A stretch of DNA of 64,000 nt from Beroe forskalii. Lineage: Eukaryota; Ctenophora; Nuda; Beroida; Beroidae. Under the pieces are notes generated by a model. That model searched no databases and was not told where the DNA came from. It worked only from the letters and a program-made list of their open reading frames with translations. Below, one piece after another: positions 1-11,629 of this stretch. The DNA is taken from positions 248,001 through 312,000 of the forward strand of contig WFMF01000186.1 in the NCBI GenBank assembly GCA_011033025.1, given 5' to 3'. Made by a program: the position numbers and the translations under genes. Position 1 is the first letter of the stretch. The number at the start of each line of letters is the position of its first letter.

Positions 1-877
1 TGTGAGACGAGGCTGACCTCAATTCCAGGCTGCCATATGGGTTGTGTGGTGTAAGGTAGTGCAGTTTATAGTGGATATAGTAGACAATTCGGCAATATGA
101 CGTCATATCTAGGGCTAAAAACGGTAAATAGGTGACGTCATCATTGCACGTGCAAGTGTTTTAGCTCCAGGTAGTTTCACGTCACATGACTCCTATTTCT
201 GAGATCTAGTCACTAATGAGTAATGTATACTGGGCTATCGTAATTGCTTACAGGGCCGTTGTAAGGAGCGTGTATGTCGTCAAACCATCTAATATGCACC
301 CCAGACGGGAATAGATGGAGCAACTTCATCAATTCACAACGTTAGCTTATGATAACGACATCACCTTTTGCCCTTCATGATTCGTGAGTGAGCTATCATA
401 TCATGAGTGTGGCTATATATCGCTTAGTGGACCAAGCACCCTTACTTATATTGATGAAATGATCGACACTAAATTCGTTATATAGCCATTTCCTTATGGG
501 CATTAAAACATCTTCCAGCTTCTACTCCACAGTTAATGATGTATTTAGTAGATTAGAGGGTACCAGATTGACTGGAGGTGAGTTTTTGGGAAGGTCGGTT
601 TTCCCTATGATATTTCATGAATATAAAATAAACAGCTTAAAAGGATAAGAGGCTGAGGGAAGATACCAGCAAATTTAAGATGGAAAGTAGCTAACATAAT
701 TTAAAGCAATTTTCACATTGACATTATATATTGCCAGTCAAATCAATTTATTAGTGTGATGAAAAGCATATACATTACTCATCACATGGGATGATCCCAA
801 CTGTGCAAAGAATGAAATACAATATAGGCAAACACACAGTGTTCCAAACAAAGACCTAAAGGCAATCCAAGACATAC
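1..877. other. No gene seen; probable intron of the CREC gene
   Basis: No conserved exon was found on either strand. The CREC gene that starts at 2469 on the minus strand still lacks its last EF-hands and its ER-retention tail, and its last visible exon ends in a good donor (GTATGT at 877-872). This stretch is therefore most simply an intron running off the window edge. Confidence 0.5.
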
Positions 878-2469
878 CAGCCATGTGCTCGAATTCCTCA
901 GGGTGAAGGAAAGCAGTGAATTCCTCAATGTCAAGCTTCTTATCATCATTAGTGTCGGCCAAGTCAAACCTTATCTTGTCATTCTCCAAGAGGCTGGGAA
1001 AATGGTGGATTATGTAACCTACATAAGGATGTTGGGGGTGAGGGTTACAGTGTCAAAATGAACACAATGATTCACAGAATATACAAGGGTAAAAGGCTCC
1101 AAACCATAGACAAGTGAAACTAAGTGAATAGGTAGTATTTTTCTGTCGAATGTTATTAAGAAGTAATGCTTAATAATCAAAGAAAAGATACCCTACAAAT
1201 TTTTGACTGTTTGACATACTCATCATAATCATCATGTTTCTCCCCATATGTGTTCCTTTGATACTCATCCCAAGCAACCATCCCATCATTATCACTGTCT
1301 TCTTGATCCATAGCCTAAGAAGTATTGTACAAAATTCAATCTATGAATTTAAATGTTACCTATGCAATAATTCAAAGGAATGATAAATTGATGATTGCAT
1401 CTGGTATCCTAATACCACACTATTTAACTCTTGTGATTTCAGTTAGCTTATTGAAATGACAAAAGGTATTTGGAAATGAAAATCTTTATGACAACAGTAT
1501 GTTAAGGGCCATCATGATTTGGCAGCCTGTAGGAACACCAACTTTCTTCAGGTGGACGTAAGAAAGGCATACTCACCCTGGTCCCAGACCATAACCAAAT
1601 ATTTTACAATGACAAAAACCCTAACACTTACCCAAACCGTCAGCCCTTACCCAAACCCTGATACTTCCCTGATTAGGTTCACCATAGGTCTGCTGAAGTG
1701 AGTCCACCTTAAGTCCATGTAAGTAAAGTTGGCATTCCTCCAGACTGTTCACTCTTTATTTTGATATGAATGCATTTTACCTTGATAGCATCTCTTTTGA
1801 TGTAATCCAGCATCTGATTTCTTATCCAATCTTTAAGCTCATCTACTGTTATCTCCCCACTGACATCTGTGTCAACCCTGAAAATAATAATTAATCAAGT
1901 TGCCATAAACCAAAGATTTTAAAATATGTGTCAGAAAGAATCCAATTTTAATCAAACAACATTGAATGTAAGGAATTGTTTATTATAATGGGTATTCTTC
2001 AAATTATGATTTGGATAATGGGTATTGCTTTTTTAAAAATTTCATTCAAAGAACCAACTTCTCAAGGATTTTTGAGAGTTTCAACTTGCTCTCTTCAGGA
2101 GAAAGATCATCAAAGGAATGTGCTTGATCCTTTCCAAGAAATGCCTCATGATCAATATCTGATAAGATAACATTTATATTCTAAATCAATGAGAATCCAA
2201 AAAGATAGTTGATTATAGACACAAAAACTAATCAATAAAGAGATACTATGAATCTGAATAATAATGTGCAAATGAAATTGTTGACCAATATATAATCAGG
2301 TTTTAGTACAGAGTAAATTTTTTATTGTTTGGTAATAGTTCATCCAACTTATATTTATCGAGTTCAAACCTGGATTATGACCACTTCCAAAATGAGCCTT
2401 GTCCTTTTCAATAGTGCAATCAACACTGCAGAATAACAATGCAATGATCATTGATATCATGAATGCCAT
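878..2469 (-). CDS. CREC-family EF-hand protein (calumenin/reticulocalbin-like), 5' part
   Basis: Five exons read on the minus strand: 2469-2370, 2160-2059, 1877-1781, 1314-1192 and 983-878. The ATG at 2469 opens a hydrophobic signal peptide. EF-hand loops are visible as [26 protein letters not shown] and [13 protein letters not shown], and the family signature [10 protein letters not shown] is present. A segment ending [11 protein letters not shown] aligns with the pre-EF1 region of calumenin. CREC proteins are low-affinity calcium binders of the secretory pathway lumen. The C-terminal EF-hands and HDEL-like tail are not found and should lie beyond position 1. Exon 2 carries two extra bases in a CT run near 2099-2104, which break the frame between the DDLS and PEES residues. 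The rest of the exon and all other splice phases are consistent, so a sequence error is the likeliest cause. Calumenin and reticulocalbin cannot be told apart without the C-terminus. Confidence 0.85.
1521..1748. mobile_element. Inverted-repeat MITE with telomere-like core, in CREC intron
   Basis: The ends form an imperfect inverted repeat of about 35-40 bp. The left end carries CCAACTTTCTTCAGGTGGAC and the right end, read in reverse complement, carries CCAACTTTACTTACATGGAC. Between them is a run of degenerate CCCTAA/CCCAAA motifs. A similar layout, with different termini, occurs at 63,390-63,620. No target-site duplication was identified. Confidence 0.5.
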
Positions 2470-3357
2470 TATCCAAGGTATTTGCTCAAATTTGATTGAA
2501 GTAAATAGAATTCTTGCAATATTTTTTCTTATGTAAAGTAAACCAACTTTATCCCACATGAAATGTTATAACTTTCAGCTGTTTATTCTGTGCTGTAGTG
2601 CAATGTGCTAATGAAACATCCAAAAGATAAATTGAAAATTCTAATCACTTTATATTGAAATAAAATCAATTGTGCAAATGCTGATCTGTACTGTTGTAAA
2701 ATATTGCAATACTTTTTGTAAAAAATCTCCGAAGAGAAAGCACCAAACATTCATAATGAATGGTGTATCGCAATAACAATAAATAACAATAAAACAAATA
2801 GTTTTAATAAAACAAATAGTTTATATTTAGTAGCACATTATACCATACTTTGAACACAAATTCCATATATCTTCTTCGGAAAATCATGATTTAGATTAGT
2901 TTATATTATAAAGATAACTTAATAAACTGGAATAAAAATAAATACATAAAGTGAGGAATATCCTAACATAATTGATAAAAAACAGTTATATAGGTAGTAA
3001 AATACTGCTGCTATATAATCAAATTTCAGCAATAGCTTCCATTATACAGATAACCATTAAAAACAAAAAACAAGAAACAAGCAGGCAGCAAATGTTTTTC
3101 AATAAATTAAGTTAAACTAAACATACAATTGGGTTGTGTTGTGGCTACAGGAAATACGTGTGGGTAACTTGGGTACCACCCTTGGTACAACAAAAAAAGA
3201 CAATAAATTACTTGAACAACATATACTATTTCCAGTATAGTCTTCCTAATTTGCTGCTAGTCATAAATTGTAAGATAGTTATAAGATTACAATAAATTAA
3301 TAACAACAAATAACAGTGAAAAAAATATAAATTTCTAAATTTCTTTGGTGTAGAACA
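2470..3357. other. AT-rich 5' flank of the CREC gene; no gene seen
   Basis: Very AT-rich sequence with short A and T runs. It should contain the promoter and any 5' UTR of the CREC gene, but no core promoter element can be supported by eye. Confidence 0.5.
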
Positions 3358-3360
3358 TAA

Positions 3361-3603
3361 GGCGCCCGCAATGTTCGTGGGTCGATCGAATGGAATTGGT
3401 TGATCGATCAACTCCATTGGAACAAATGATGTGTTTTACTCAAGTGAAACAAGTAATCGTGACATGAATCGTGTTTAAATGAGCAATTTTTAGTTGTTTC
3501 TTTACTAGCTCAAAGATTTTCTATTTAAAACACGTCAGTCGATCAAATGGAGCTGATTGATCAACCAATTCCATTTGATCGACCGACAAACGTTCCGGGC
3601 ACC
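3361..3603. mobile_element. MITE with TAA target duplication (PIF/Harbinger type)
   Basis: A 243 bp element with terminal inverted repeats of about 57 bp. The left end begins GGCGCCCGCAATGTTCGTGG and the right end is its diverged reverse complement ending CGTTCCGGGCACC. It is flanked by TAA on both sides (3358-3360 and 3604-3606). A 3 bp TWA duplication is characteristic of PIF/Harbinger transposons. There is no coding capacity. Confidence 0.75.
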
Positions 3604-3889
3604 TAACCTACATTTATCTTTGTAAAGTAGTGATTTTTCTTTATGACTTGAAAATAAAATAAAATAAAATAAAAACTTTGATATTACATCAACACTAATT
3701 TCATAAACATGTCAATGATTCATTGGCCAATCTGCTGGATCTTCCAGCCCATATTATTTTATAGACATTAACATTGAAAAGATTAATCCACGTTTTTAAT
3801 CATTCAAACGCATTTAGACTAAAGTATAGAATGAAAAAATTTGGCATGATAATATGATATCAACTCAAAAATTCAATCTAATTCGATTC

Positions 3890-4530
3890 CACTAACCAGG
3901 GGCGCGGCGTTGCTTGCCGCGCCGTGCACACCGTGCGGCGCGCGGCGCGGCGTAACCAATTAAATGTTATTTCTTTTTTGAATTGAAATCCCGATGTCGT
4001 AGGGAAGCTCTGCTCGCGAACACACCCCTATGGCCCTAGCTTTCACCTAACCAGGTGCTAACGCCGATCGGTGAGGAGTGAAACGACGGCGCGCGCCGCG
4101 CGGCGCGCAAAAGAGGCAAGAGGGGTCTGGTTAGAGTAAACCGGGGGCGTTCCTAAGCCCGTATAGGTGTGTGTACGTGTCGCGCAACGCAAACAGCGTT
4201 TATATATTTGTGTTTAGCAACTGAATTCCCCTAACCAGGGGTGTCTAGCTCTTGCCGCGCCGCGCGCTCTCCGTGCGCGTAACCAGGGCCCTGGTCAGGG
4301 CCCTGGGAGGGGGTGTCGCGTCGCGCGTAAAACTCGTCAGGCGTTGCCTAACCCTTTCACACGTGCGCCACTACTCTGGTTAGAGCAAACTTGGAATTCG
4401 TAGGATGTTACCCTACCATCGCACGCGCGGCGCAACGTTCCACATTTGGACGTCACTTTGCGCCTTCGCCAACAACAAGTCAGAAGAAAGGGACGGACAT
4501 CGCCCATCGAGCTTGGAATATACGTGTCAA
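3890..4530. repeat. GC-rich dispersed repeat with CTAACCAGGG motifs
   Basis: A GC-rich island in AT-rich surroundings, full of GCGCGG/CCGCGC stretches and repeated CTAACCAGGG or CCCTGGTTAG motifs. The piece containing CCTAAGCCCGTATAGGTGTG (near 4154) recurs with small changes near 36,849, followed in both places by ACGTGTTTAGCAA-like sequence. It is therefore a dispersed repeat, probably a degraded transposon. Its boundaries are approximate. Confidence 0.55.
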
Positions 4531-5402
4531 GCAATTAACTACATAATGTTTTAGTAGTTGCTTTCTTGAACTTACTCGGACATTAAAGTTATGATAAGTA
4601 GCAAGGAAAACTTTTATCCTGATTAAATTCAATTCAATTATCAATTTACATCAATAATTAATTTAACTACTTCTATTTGATTACATTTAATATAATATAA
4701 TTCAAATGGACATTGTCTCCTATTTGATGTTTGACTTGTATTAGTTTTGGCTACTATGTCAAATTTTGAATTTCCTCAATTTTCTATCTACACAGTCATT
4801 CTTTTGGATTTTATTTTTGGTTTTAATTTTCTATGCTTTTTTAGTTAAGTCTATAATCCACCTATTATCAGATTTTAATACCATGGTGTTGCCAGACATA
4901 GCCTGGCTCTTTGTTTCTGTGCTTGTGTGTGCCCAGACTTGAAATATGGGCTGGACAATGTCTGACAAGCATGGTGTGATATAGCATGAAGATGCTAGTT
5001 TCTTGATATTGTTGATTGGGAGCAATAAGGAGCAAGTTATACCGTGGGTAATGGGTATAACTAAGTAGAATAATTCATTGATTAATTGATTCCTGATCCA
5101 CTTATGATGCATGTGTGCATATTGCTTGATTGACCGAGGCCTCGATAAGGATGTGCGGATTTCCTATTTGTGAGTCAACTTTCTATAAAAATTTCGCCAA
5201 AAGCACACAATTTCAGATGTCTTTATCAAGGCCTCTGTTGATATAGCCTTCTGCACATGTATGCATAATGCAGAATCACTATTTTTTCACAGCTGATTGG
5301 TTGGTGTTGTCATCAAATAACATCTGTTTTATCTGTTTGATTCGAATCTCAAGCTGTAATTCTAAGTTGTTGTCAAATTAACTATTTCTCTTCTCCAGTT
5401 GA
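4531..5402. other. Intergenic or 5' flank; no gene seen
   Basis: AT-rich sequence between the dispersed repeat and the first zinc-finger start codon. No conserved exon or structured repeat is evident. The promoter and 5' UTR of the gene starting at 5403 should be here. Confidence 0.4.
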
Positions 5403-8400
5403 ATGGACTGTTTGGAATACACTGATGCAAATGAATTATTCAATGATTTGGTCAGTGATATCAATGGAGACACTGATACACTGACAAAGATTGAGCAGGT
5501 TAGTGGATCACATAATTAAATTTATCTATTATCTATTATCTAACAAGGAAAAGCTGTTTGATAAACTTAACTTATGGAAGTAGAGTTTCTCCATTGTTCT
5601 GTAATTCCGCCGCCTACCGCACTGTCCCGATAATCCTTCCTACTGTCCCAATGTCACTGCTATCATTCCATACTAGCTAGGGTAGAATGTGGTGAGATAC
5701 CAACAAAGAGACTTTAAGAAACTTTTAGGGATGCCTTTCTTGGTGCCTCACTGAATATTTTCAGATTTTTGATAGGAATACTAGAGATCAGCTGTTGTAT
5801 ATATAAGTTTTTGCTTTCTCAATGTCTTATTTTTCATGTGTAAGTACTTTTCAGTTAATAACACCTTTCAGTATATTATGTTTGGCTTTAGGTGTATCTA
5901 CACTGCTGAGTATAAGTTTTTTCCTGTATTTAAATTTCAATTATCATTAATTACAGACAAAGTTGTGATTTGAAAAATTAATAACTTCATGGCCAGGAAC
6001 AGTATACTTCTCACGGGGTTAAAACCTACTGGTAGCTGGTGTACGCTATTAAATACAGCAAAACTGATAATTGATGTCAGACCCCAGCCCAAAATCTCTT
6101 TTAAGTTTCAAACTGAAATACATATTATACATTTCACACAATTTTAGCACTCATTGATCTCATGTATAATATGTATTTCAGCTGTCGTATATATAAGTTT
6201 TTGCTTTCTCAATGTCTTATTTTTCATGTGTAAGTACTTTTTCAGTTAATAACACCTTTCAGTATATTATGTTTGGCTTTAGGTGTATCTACACTGCTGA
6301 GTATAAGTTTTTTCCCGATAGTGGTGTATTCAAATTTCAATTCTTATCATTAATTACAGACAAAGTTGTGATTTGAAAAATAATAACTTCATGGCCAGGA
6401 ACAGTATACTTCTCACAGGGTTAAAACCTACTGGTAGCTGGTGCTCTCTTCTATTAAATACAGCAAAACTGATAATTGATGTCAGACCCCCAGCCCCAAA
6501 TCTCTCACCCAAGCTGAAGTTTCAAACTGAAATACATATTATACATTTCACACAATTTTAGCACTCATTGATCTTCACCCCTACTAAACTCTTTTTCTTT
6601 CCTCTCCCTTCCATCTTAACTGTGATGCTCATGAGTCCTGGGTGGCCTAGCCTTGCAGTTGTTAGCTGTGATGGGGTAGGGTGGGCTGAAACCCTTCTGT
6701 TTCCTTTCACCACCTGCTAATGGGACATCTACATCACAGATGACAGGGAAGCCTTACTTGAACTGTAGGGTAACTGCTGTTGATTCACAGTTTAGTCTCT
6801 TCTGCCTCTGATTTCAATTCCTGAATTAGAAAGTTGATATGCAGTATTTAGTATGTTTGTAATATACCCATTCACCTTTATAGATAATACATTTGATTCT
6901 TCATAAACTTAAACTTACAACACAACACAAACTAATTGAATTGAATTGAACTGAATTGAATAGGTACCATTTTTGCAAGAGGCATACACCTAGTGCAATT
7001 AGTGCAACAGTGTCTCTTCTTTGGCCTTAGATTTAGATTATTGTACCACAACCAGTTATACTCTAAAAAAGCACAGTTGTTATCTGCACGGGAGTGGTGC
7101 AATAAAATCAACTAACTCATGCACCAAGTGTTATTGAAAATTGTAAAACTTGGCTGACTCCTTGTGTGATAATTTTTGATACCATATTCCCATTCATTTG
7201 CCAATACTTAACAGGCAACTAAAACAGAGGAGATAGATATAAGTCAGGTTGCAAATGAAGATGCTGATACATGGGTGGAAGTATTTGTACCTGTGGCATC
7301 ACTACAAAAGCATATCCAATCAAAAAATGTGAGTTTTTCACTTAGTTTCATAACCTTTCATCAAGTTTCTGCTTTTCTTTTTAGTTTCTTTCTCACCCCT
7401 AAGTTTCATTCTTCATGATGCTGGTTAAAAGTTCAACTATTTCAACTAATGGAAAACTATTAATGGGAATGTAAGGTTTGTAAGATATTGATTGATATAC
7501 CTACCCCTTACTGACCCCCTGGTGAACCCCTACTGACCCCTGGTGACCCCCTACTGACCTCCTATGACCCCCTGGTGATCCCCTACTGACCCCCTACTGA
7601 CCACTTTCTGATCATTGTTTCAATTCTTATCATGAGAGATTTTTGTCCAGGTCGAGATTACTGAAGATGAAGTGATTAGAGAAGCAAACAGGGAAAAAGT
7701 ACTGGAAATGTATGGGGCCTCAAAAATAGAAGCTATACCTCTTTCACATCAAGATCAAAAGACTGAAGAAGAGGAGCAGTCTGTTGCTGCAGATTCAGAA
7801 ACTGTTGCGGATTTCACTTCAAGCAGGCTGTTTGCACCTCCAGCACCTAAGCGTGAACAACGACATCCTAATGCACCAGTAGGATATTATTGGGATATTT
7901 ATGGAGCAACATAACAATTCCTCCAATATTCCAAGTGTTTGATGACATTTCTTTTAACTAGAATTGAGATATGCCACGATGCATCAGATTATTCTGGTAT
8001 TTAATTCTTATCATTCAATTCGTCATGAAATATTTTGGCTCTAGTTTAGGAAGTTACCAAACCCTGTGCAAGATTGGAAGAACTGTTATGACAGCATACC
8101 TAATGCTTAAAATGGCAATTCAAAAATTCTTTCAACATCTATCACAGTTCCATTGACATTTTTCTGAGTACATTGTGATAGTGTACAAATCATTGTTCTC
8201 ATATTCACCTCTGATATATCCGCAGTTCAGATGTCCAGAATGTCTGTCTGGCTTCACCAGAGCAGACAACCTCAAGAGACATTTCAAGATCCTCCACGAG
8301 GGCTCAGAAACGTTCACCTGTCCACACTGCTTCAGATCCTTTGCCCGAAAAAACACCCTCCAAAGGCATGTCATTTCACAGCACACAAAGGAGAGGAAAT

Positions 8401-9345
8401 ATAGCTGTGAATTCTGTGAGAAGAAGTTCGTCTACTCTTTTGAAGTAAGTTTGTAGAAAAGGCCAGCAGGGTACAGAGTGAGTGACTACAATTTTCAAGT
8501 TAAACAGCAATTTGGCCCCAAATTTCACATTGTCCTCGCTTTCCTCACAGGTTAATGAGATATATTATTCCAGGTTCCAGTTCACGTTCAGAACGCTCAC
8601 AGCGAAAGTAAGGGGTATCAGTGCACATTGTGTGACATGAAATTCAAGTGGCCCCGGTCCCTTGACAGGCACACCTTATCTGTTCACGAGGGCGTCAAGT
8701 TCAAGTGTACTGAGTGTGGTATTCGCTTGGGCTGGTATGTAAATTCAGTCATTTTCGAAACTACTGCATATTTCAACTTAATATGAATTTTGGCATTAAA
8801 AAATGTACACCTTTAATAATTTATATTTTTGAAAAACAGGTCACAAAGTACAAATGAAGTTGCGATATAACTATGAAAAAGCAATTTGAATTATGATTTT
8901 CCATAGTTTGGACGCCTACAAGAAGCACGGAGCACGTTTTCACCCGACCACGGTGCCGACCAACACCTATGCCTTGACACGGGAGTGCGAGGGGATGGTC
9001 CACACCGGTCCCACCTACAACTGTGTGCACTGCGGGTGGGTCTTCACTATCAAAGCGAACTTAGAGCGGCATTTGACTAAGATGCATCGCAGAGGGGGGA
9101 TTGGCAACAAACAGAAACTCCAGTGCGAGTGGTGCAGTAACACCTTCAAGACACATGAGACCTATCAGAGACACGTGGATAAGTTCCATAATTCTCAGGC
9201 AGTGGAGTTGGGAGGGACTGCTTCGCAAGGGAGAGGGAAGAAGGGATCCTTCGGACTAGATGACGTTGATGCAATGACTGAGATCAGCTTGACTGAGTTT
9301 CTGTCTCAGTATAACAACAGTGAAGTATTGCCTTTTCCTGAATGA
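5403..9345 (+). CDS. C2H2 zinc-finger protein, seven fingers
   Basis: Six exons join in consistent phase: 5403-5498, 7215-7328, 7651-7878, 8226-8444, 8574-8734 and 8907-9345, giving about 418 aa. The N-terminal 146 residues are acidic and contain no finger; a W-V-x-V-F-V-P segment is similar to one in the second zinc-finger gene at 13.9 kb. Seven C-x2-C...H-x3-5-H fingers follow, for example CPECLSGF...RHFKILH, CPHCFRSF...RHVISQH and CEWCSNTF...RHVDKFH. Two fingers are split by introns. The protein is probably a nuclear DNA-binding factor; its target is unknown. The donor after exon 3 (CCA|GTAGGA at 7878) is weak, and read-through reaches a stop at 7914, giving a finger-less 185 aa form. The clean phase-0 joins favour the long form. 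A possible AATAAA signal lies at 10,109. Confidence 0.85.
5787..6570. repeat. Two-copy tandem duplication of about 390 bp, in intron
   Basis: The segment from GCTGTTGTATATATAAG (about 5791) to about 6175 is repeated from about 6180 with roughly 90-95 percent identity and small indels. It lies in intron 1 of the seven-finger gene. No coding capacity is seen. Confidence 0.8.
6615..6800. repeat. Dispersed repeat also found at 25.27 kb
   Basis: The stretch beginning near AACTGTGATGCTCATGAG and running through GGGTGGGCTGAAACCCTTCTG matches 25,265-25,420 with about 75-80 percent identity and small gaps. Both copies follow a pyrimidine-rich run. It is an interspersed element of unknown class, possibly a SINE or part of a larger transposon. 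Confidence 0.55.
7500..7606. repeat. Minisatellite of TGACCCCCTACTGACC type
   Basis: Degenerate tandem units of about 14-16 bp built from CTACTGACCCC and CTGGTGACCCC, about 45 bp before exon 3 of the seven-finger gene. Confidence 0.75.
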
Positions 9346-10385
9346 GGGACTCCTATATCAGATTATTATCTAAATTACAGATTTATACTAGACGTTATTA
9401 CAGATTCACAGATAGTTTAATTTGAATCGATACTGAACTTTGTAGTTCATGCAGAAAACATCTTCCACTGCATACAATATACATTACCAAGGAGTGGTGG
9501 GGCTTGCCTTGGATTTTGATCACTGACAACTTATCAGATATTGTTTGTTTTGTTTAGTCAGCTCTTGTTAACATTAATTCTAATTCACATGAAGTTCTAT
9601 AGTATATACAAAATACACATTCAGTGCTACATGCCAGGTTACAGCTGAACAAATTATAGTAGTTTAAGCATGCTAAATTGATATATCATTATAATAGGTA
9701 TTTGTCCATTAAGTTAGTTTAGTTGTATATATCAATTTGATATTTCTATCAGTAAAAGCTTTTACGTTATATCTATCGGGATAAGTCATTAATTCAAGCC
9801 CAAGTTGTAAATATTTTGATGTGAAATGACTTTTGATGCTATTATAGACATTTTCTTGAAGAGTGAAAATCTTGACTATGTATGCACATATTATATCGAT
9901 GTTCTGTACATTCTTGATTTAAACTTTTCAGCATAGCAAATCGCTATATAACTTCATCAATTTTGCCTCAGCAGAGATTTATTAGAAACCTGGTTTTAGA
10001 TCGAACATTGATTGAAATTCCAAGTTTGAATTAGTGTCACAGTCTCCAAGAGGCTATTGAAAAATGTTTGAATTTTATCCTTATTTCCTATTGTTATCTA
10101 ATCATGACAATAAACCTCATAAATTACCATATCTACTATACTTGAGGGTATGAAGAATATCCAGATAATATGTTTATTGGCTCGGGCTGATGTCTTCAAT
10201 AATACCACACCACACTAACCGATACTTGTATGGTATGGATTGATCCAGAAAGCCATCTGGTCAGTCATTTATTTACAACTGGTATTGTTTCATATTGAAT
10301 AAAAACGGTACGTAATATCTGCAGTTTGAGGCTAGATAAGGTTTCATAACCAGTACCATCACCTACATCATCACATAGAATAGAG
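9346..10385. other. 3' flank of zinc-finger gene 1 and 5' flank of next gene
   Basis: AT-rich, with no exon seen. The AATAAA hexamer at 10,109-10,114 is a candidate polyadenylation signal and would give a 3' UTR of about 770 nt. The promoter or a possible upstream signal-peptide exon of the 10,386 gene may lie after it. Confidence 0.4.
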
Positions 10386-10859
10386 ATGGATTGTGGTGAT
10401 GATGATGCGGAGTGGAAATACTTGGGATGCTTCAAGGACAGGAACTTCTCTGCCATTTCCCCCATCAGACTCCAAAGTTCCTTCCGAGATATCATAGAAA
10501 AGTGTCAGAATTATACGACGGATCAAGGATGGAAGGTCTTTGGGATTGAAAAGATCTCCATTGACCACTTCTGTGTGTCATCACAGGAAGCGGTGACAAC
10601 ATACGACCAGTTCGGAGAGTCTGTAGACTGCAAGTATGGCAGAGGGGCCACTGATGCCATGTCTGTGTACCAGTTGGCATGCCCAGAGGGAGGCGTTAAT
10701 TATTCCTATGTGATAGCAATCCCGGTGTGTATTCTAATCCTTGTAGTGCTGATTGGGGTTGTGAGTGTTCAGTGGGAGTTTTGTGCTGTTAAACGTGAAC
10801 CTTTAGATGACTTGAACACTGGCAATGTTAGGACTCACAATCGAACATCATCTTTGTAG
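10386..10859 (+). CDS. Single-pass membrane protein with cysteine-rich GCFKD-type ectodomain
   Basis: An uninterrupted 157-codon reading frame. Residues 1-103 are hydrophilic with several cysteines and contain YLGCFKD, a motif like the start of WSC or PAN/apple-type extracellular modules. Residues about 106-128 form one strongly hydrophobic transmembrane segment. A short basic, Thr/Ser-rich tail follows, ending RTSSL. No signal peptide follows the ATG used, so either an upstream exon supplies one or the transmembrane segment acts as the insertion signal. AATAAA signals lie near 11,203 and 11,267. The function is unknown and the domain assignment rests on one short motif. It sits directly upstream of another unrecognised membrane protein gene in the same orientation. 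Confidence 0.6.
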   Translation: MDCGDDDAEWKYLGCFKDRNFSAISPIRLQSSFRDIIEKCQNYTTDQGWKVFGIEKISIDHFCVSSQEAVTTYDQFGESVDCKYGRGATDAMSVYQLACPEGGVNYSYVIAIPVCILILVVLIGVVSVQWEFCAVKREPLDDLNTGNVRTHNRTSSL

Positions 10860-11629
10860 CGAGCACTCGAATCTGCTCAGACCAACTTATCGTACTGGAA
10901 ACTTGCTGATTATTTGGCTGACCTGAGCTGCCGACTTAAGCCAGGAAGAAAACCGCCAAACCCTATAGAAATTCATCGTTATTGATAAATATTGATAAGG
11001 AGAGGGTTCAATACTTCAATCAGATTTGTTTTTATTGTTTATAAGTTTATATTTGTCCTAATTCTAATCTTAATTCTTGTTGATTTTTATTCATGCTTTT
11101 ACTCCTATCAGAATATTAAGTTTTCATTTATTGTAAAGAATTCTCGTGCAGATTTTATGGAGCTGTAATTGATTTCTGAAGCTCGATGGTTTATGATAAT
11201 AAATTCATATTATTAATATACTAACACAAATATCTTCGTAAATTTATCTGAACTATATGTGTGTAAAATAAAAGCAAAATTAAAAATATGCTTCTCATTA
11301 ATCCAGTTTTTCATTGCAAATGTCTTGAAGAATCAGGAATGTTTTTTAAACTAATCAAGTTCACCCAAGGAGCTCTTTGCGGGAATAAGGGAATATCTTT
11401 CCACTGTTAGTGGATATTTATTCTCCAATTAAACAGAAATTGTCTCATCATACTTTTAAGCTATTGCTAAATACTACCTCATGCTGTTCCATGTATATTG
11501 CTATATTGGAATAACTTATACCAAGTTACTTTTCCATGGTGACTGTGCACCGTGCACAACTGCACACTTTAGTAGGTACCTACTCACTGAATAATAATCT
11601 AATACAGAAGGATATGATACACATGAATC
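10860..11629. other. 3' flank; no further gene seen
   Basis: AT-rich sequence with candidate AATAAA hexamers near 11,203 and 11,267 for the upstream gene. An ORF overlapping 11,536-11,850 in another frame is judged to be a shadow of the membrane protein that starts at 11,630. Confidence 0.4.

Noticed and set aside
6373-6561. 62-codon plus-strand ORF
   Set aside because: It lies in the second copy of an intronic tandem duplication, and the first copy does not preserve the frame.
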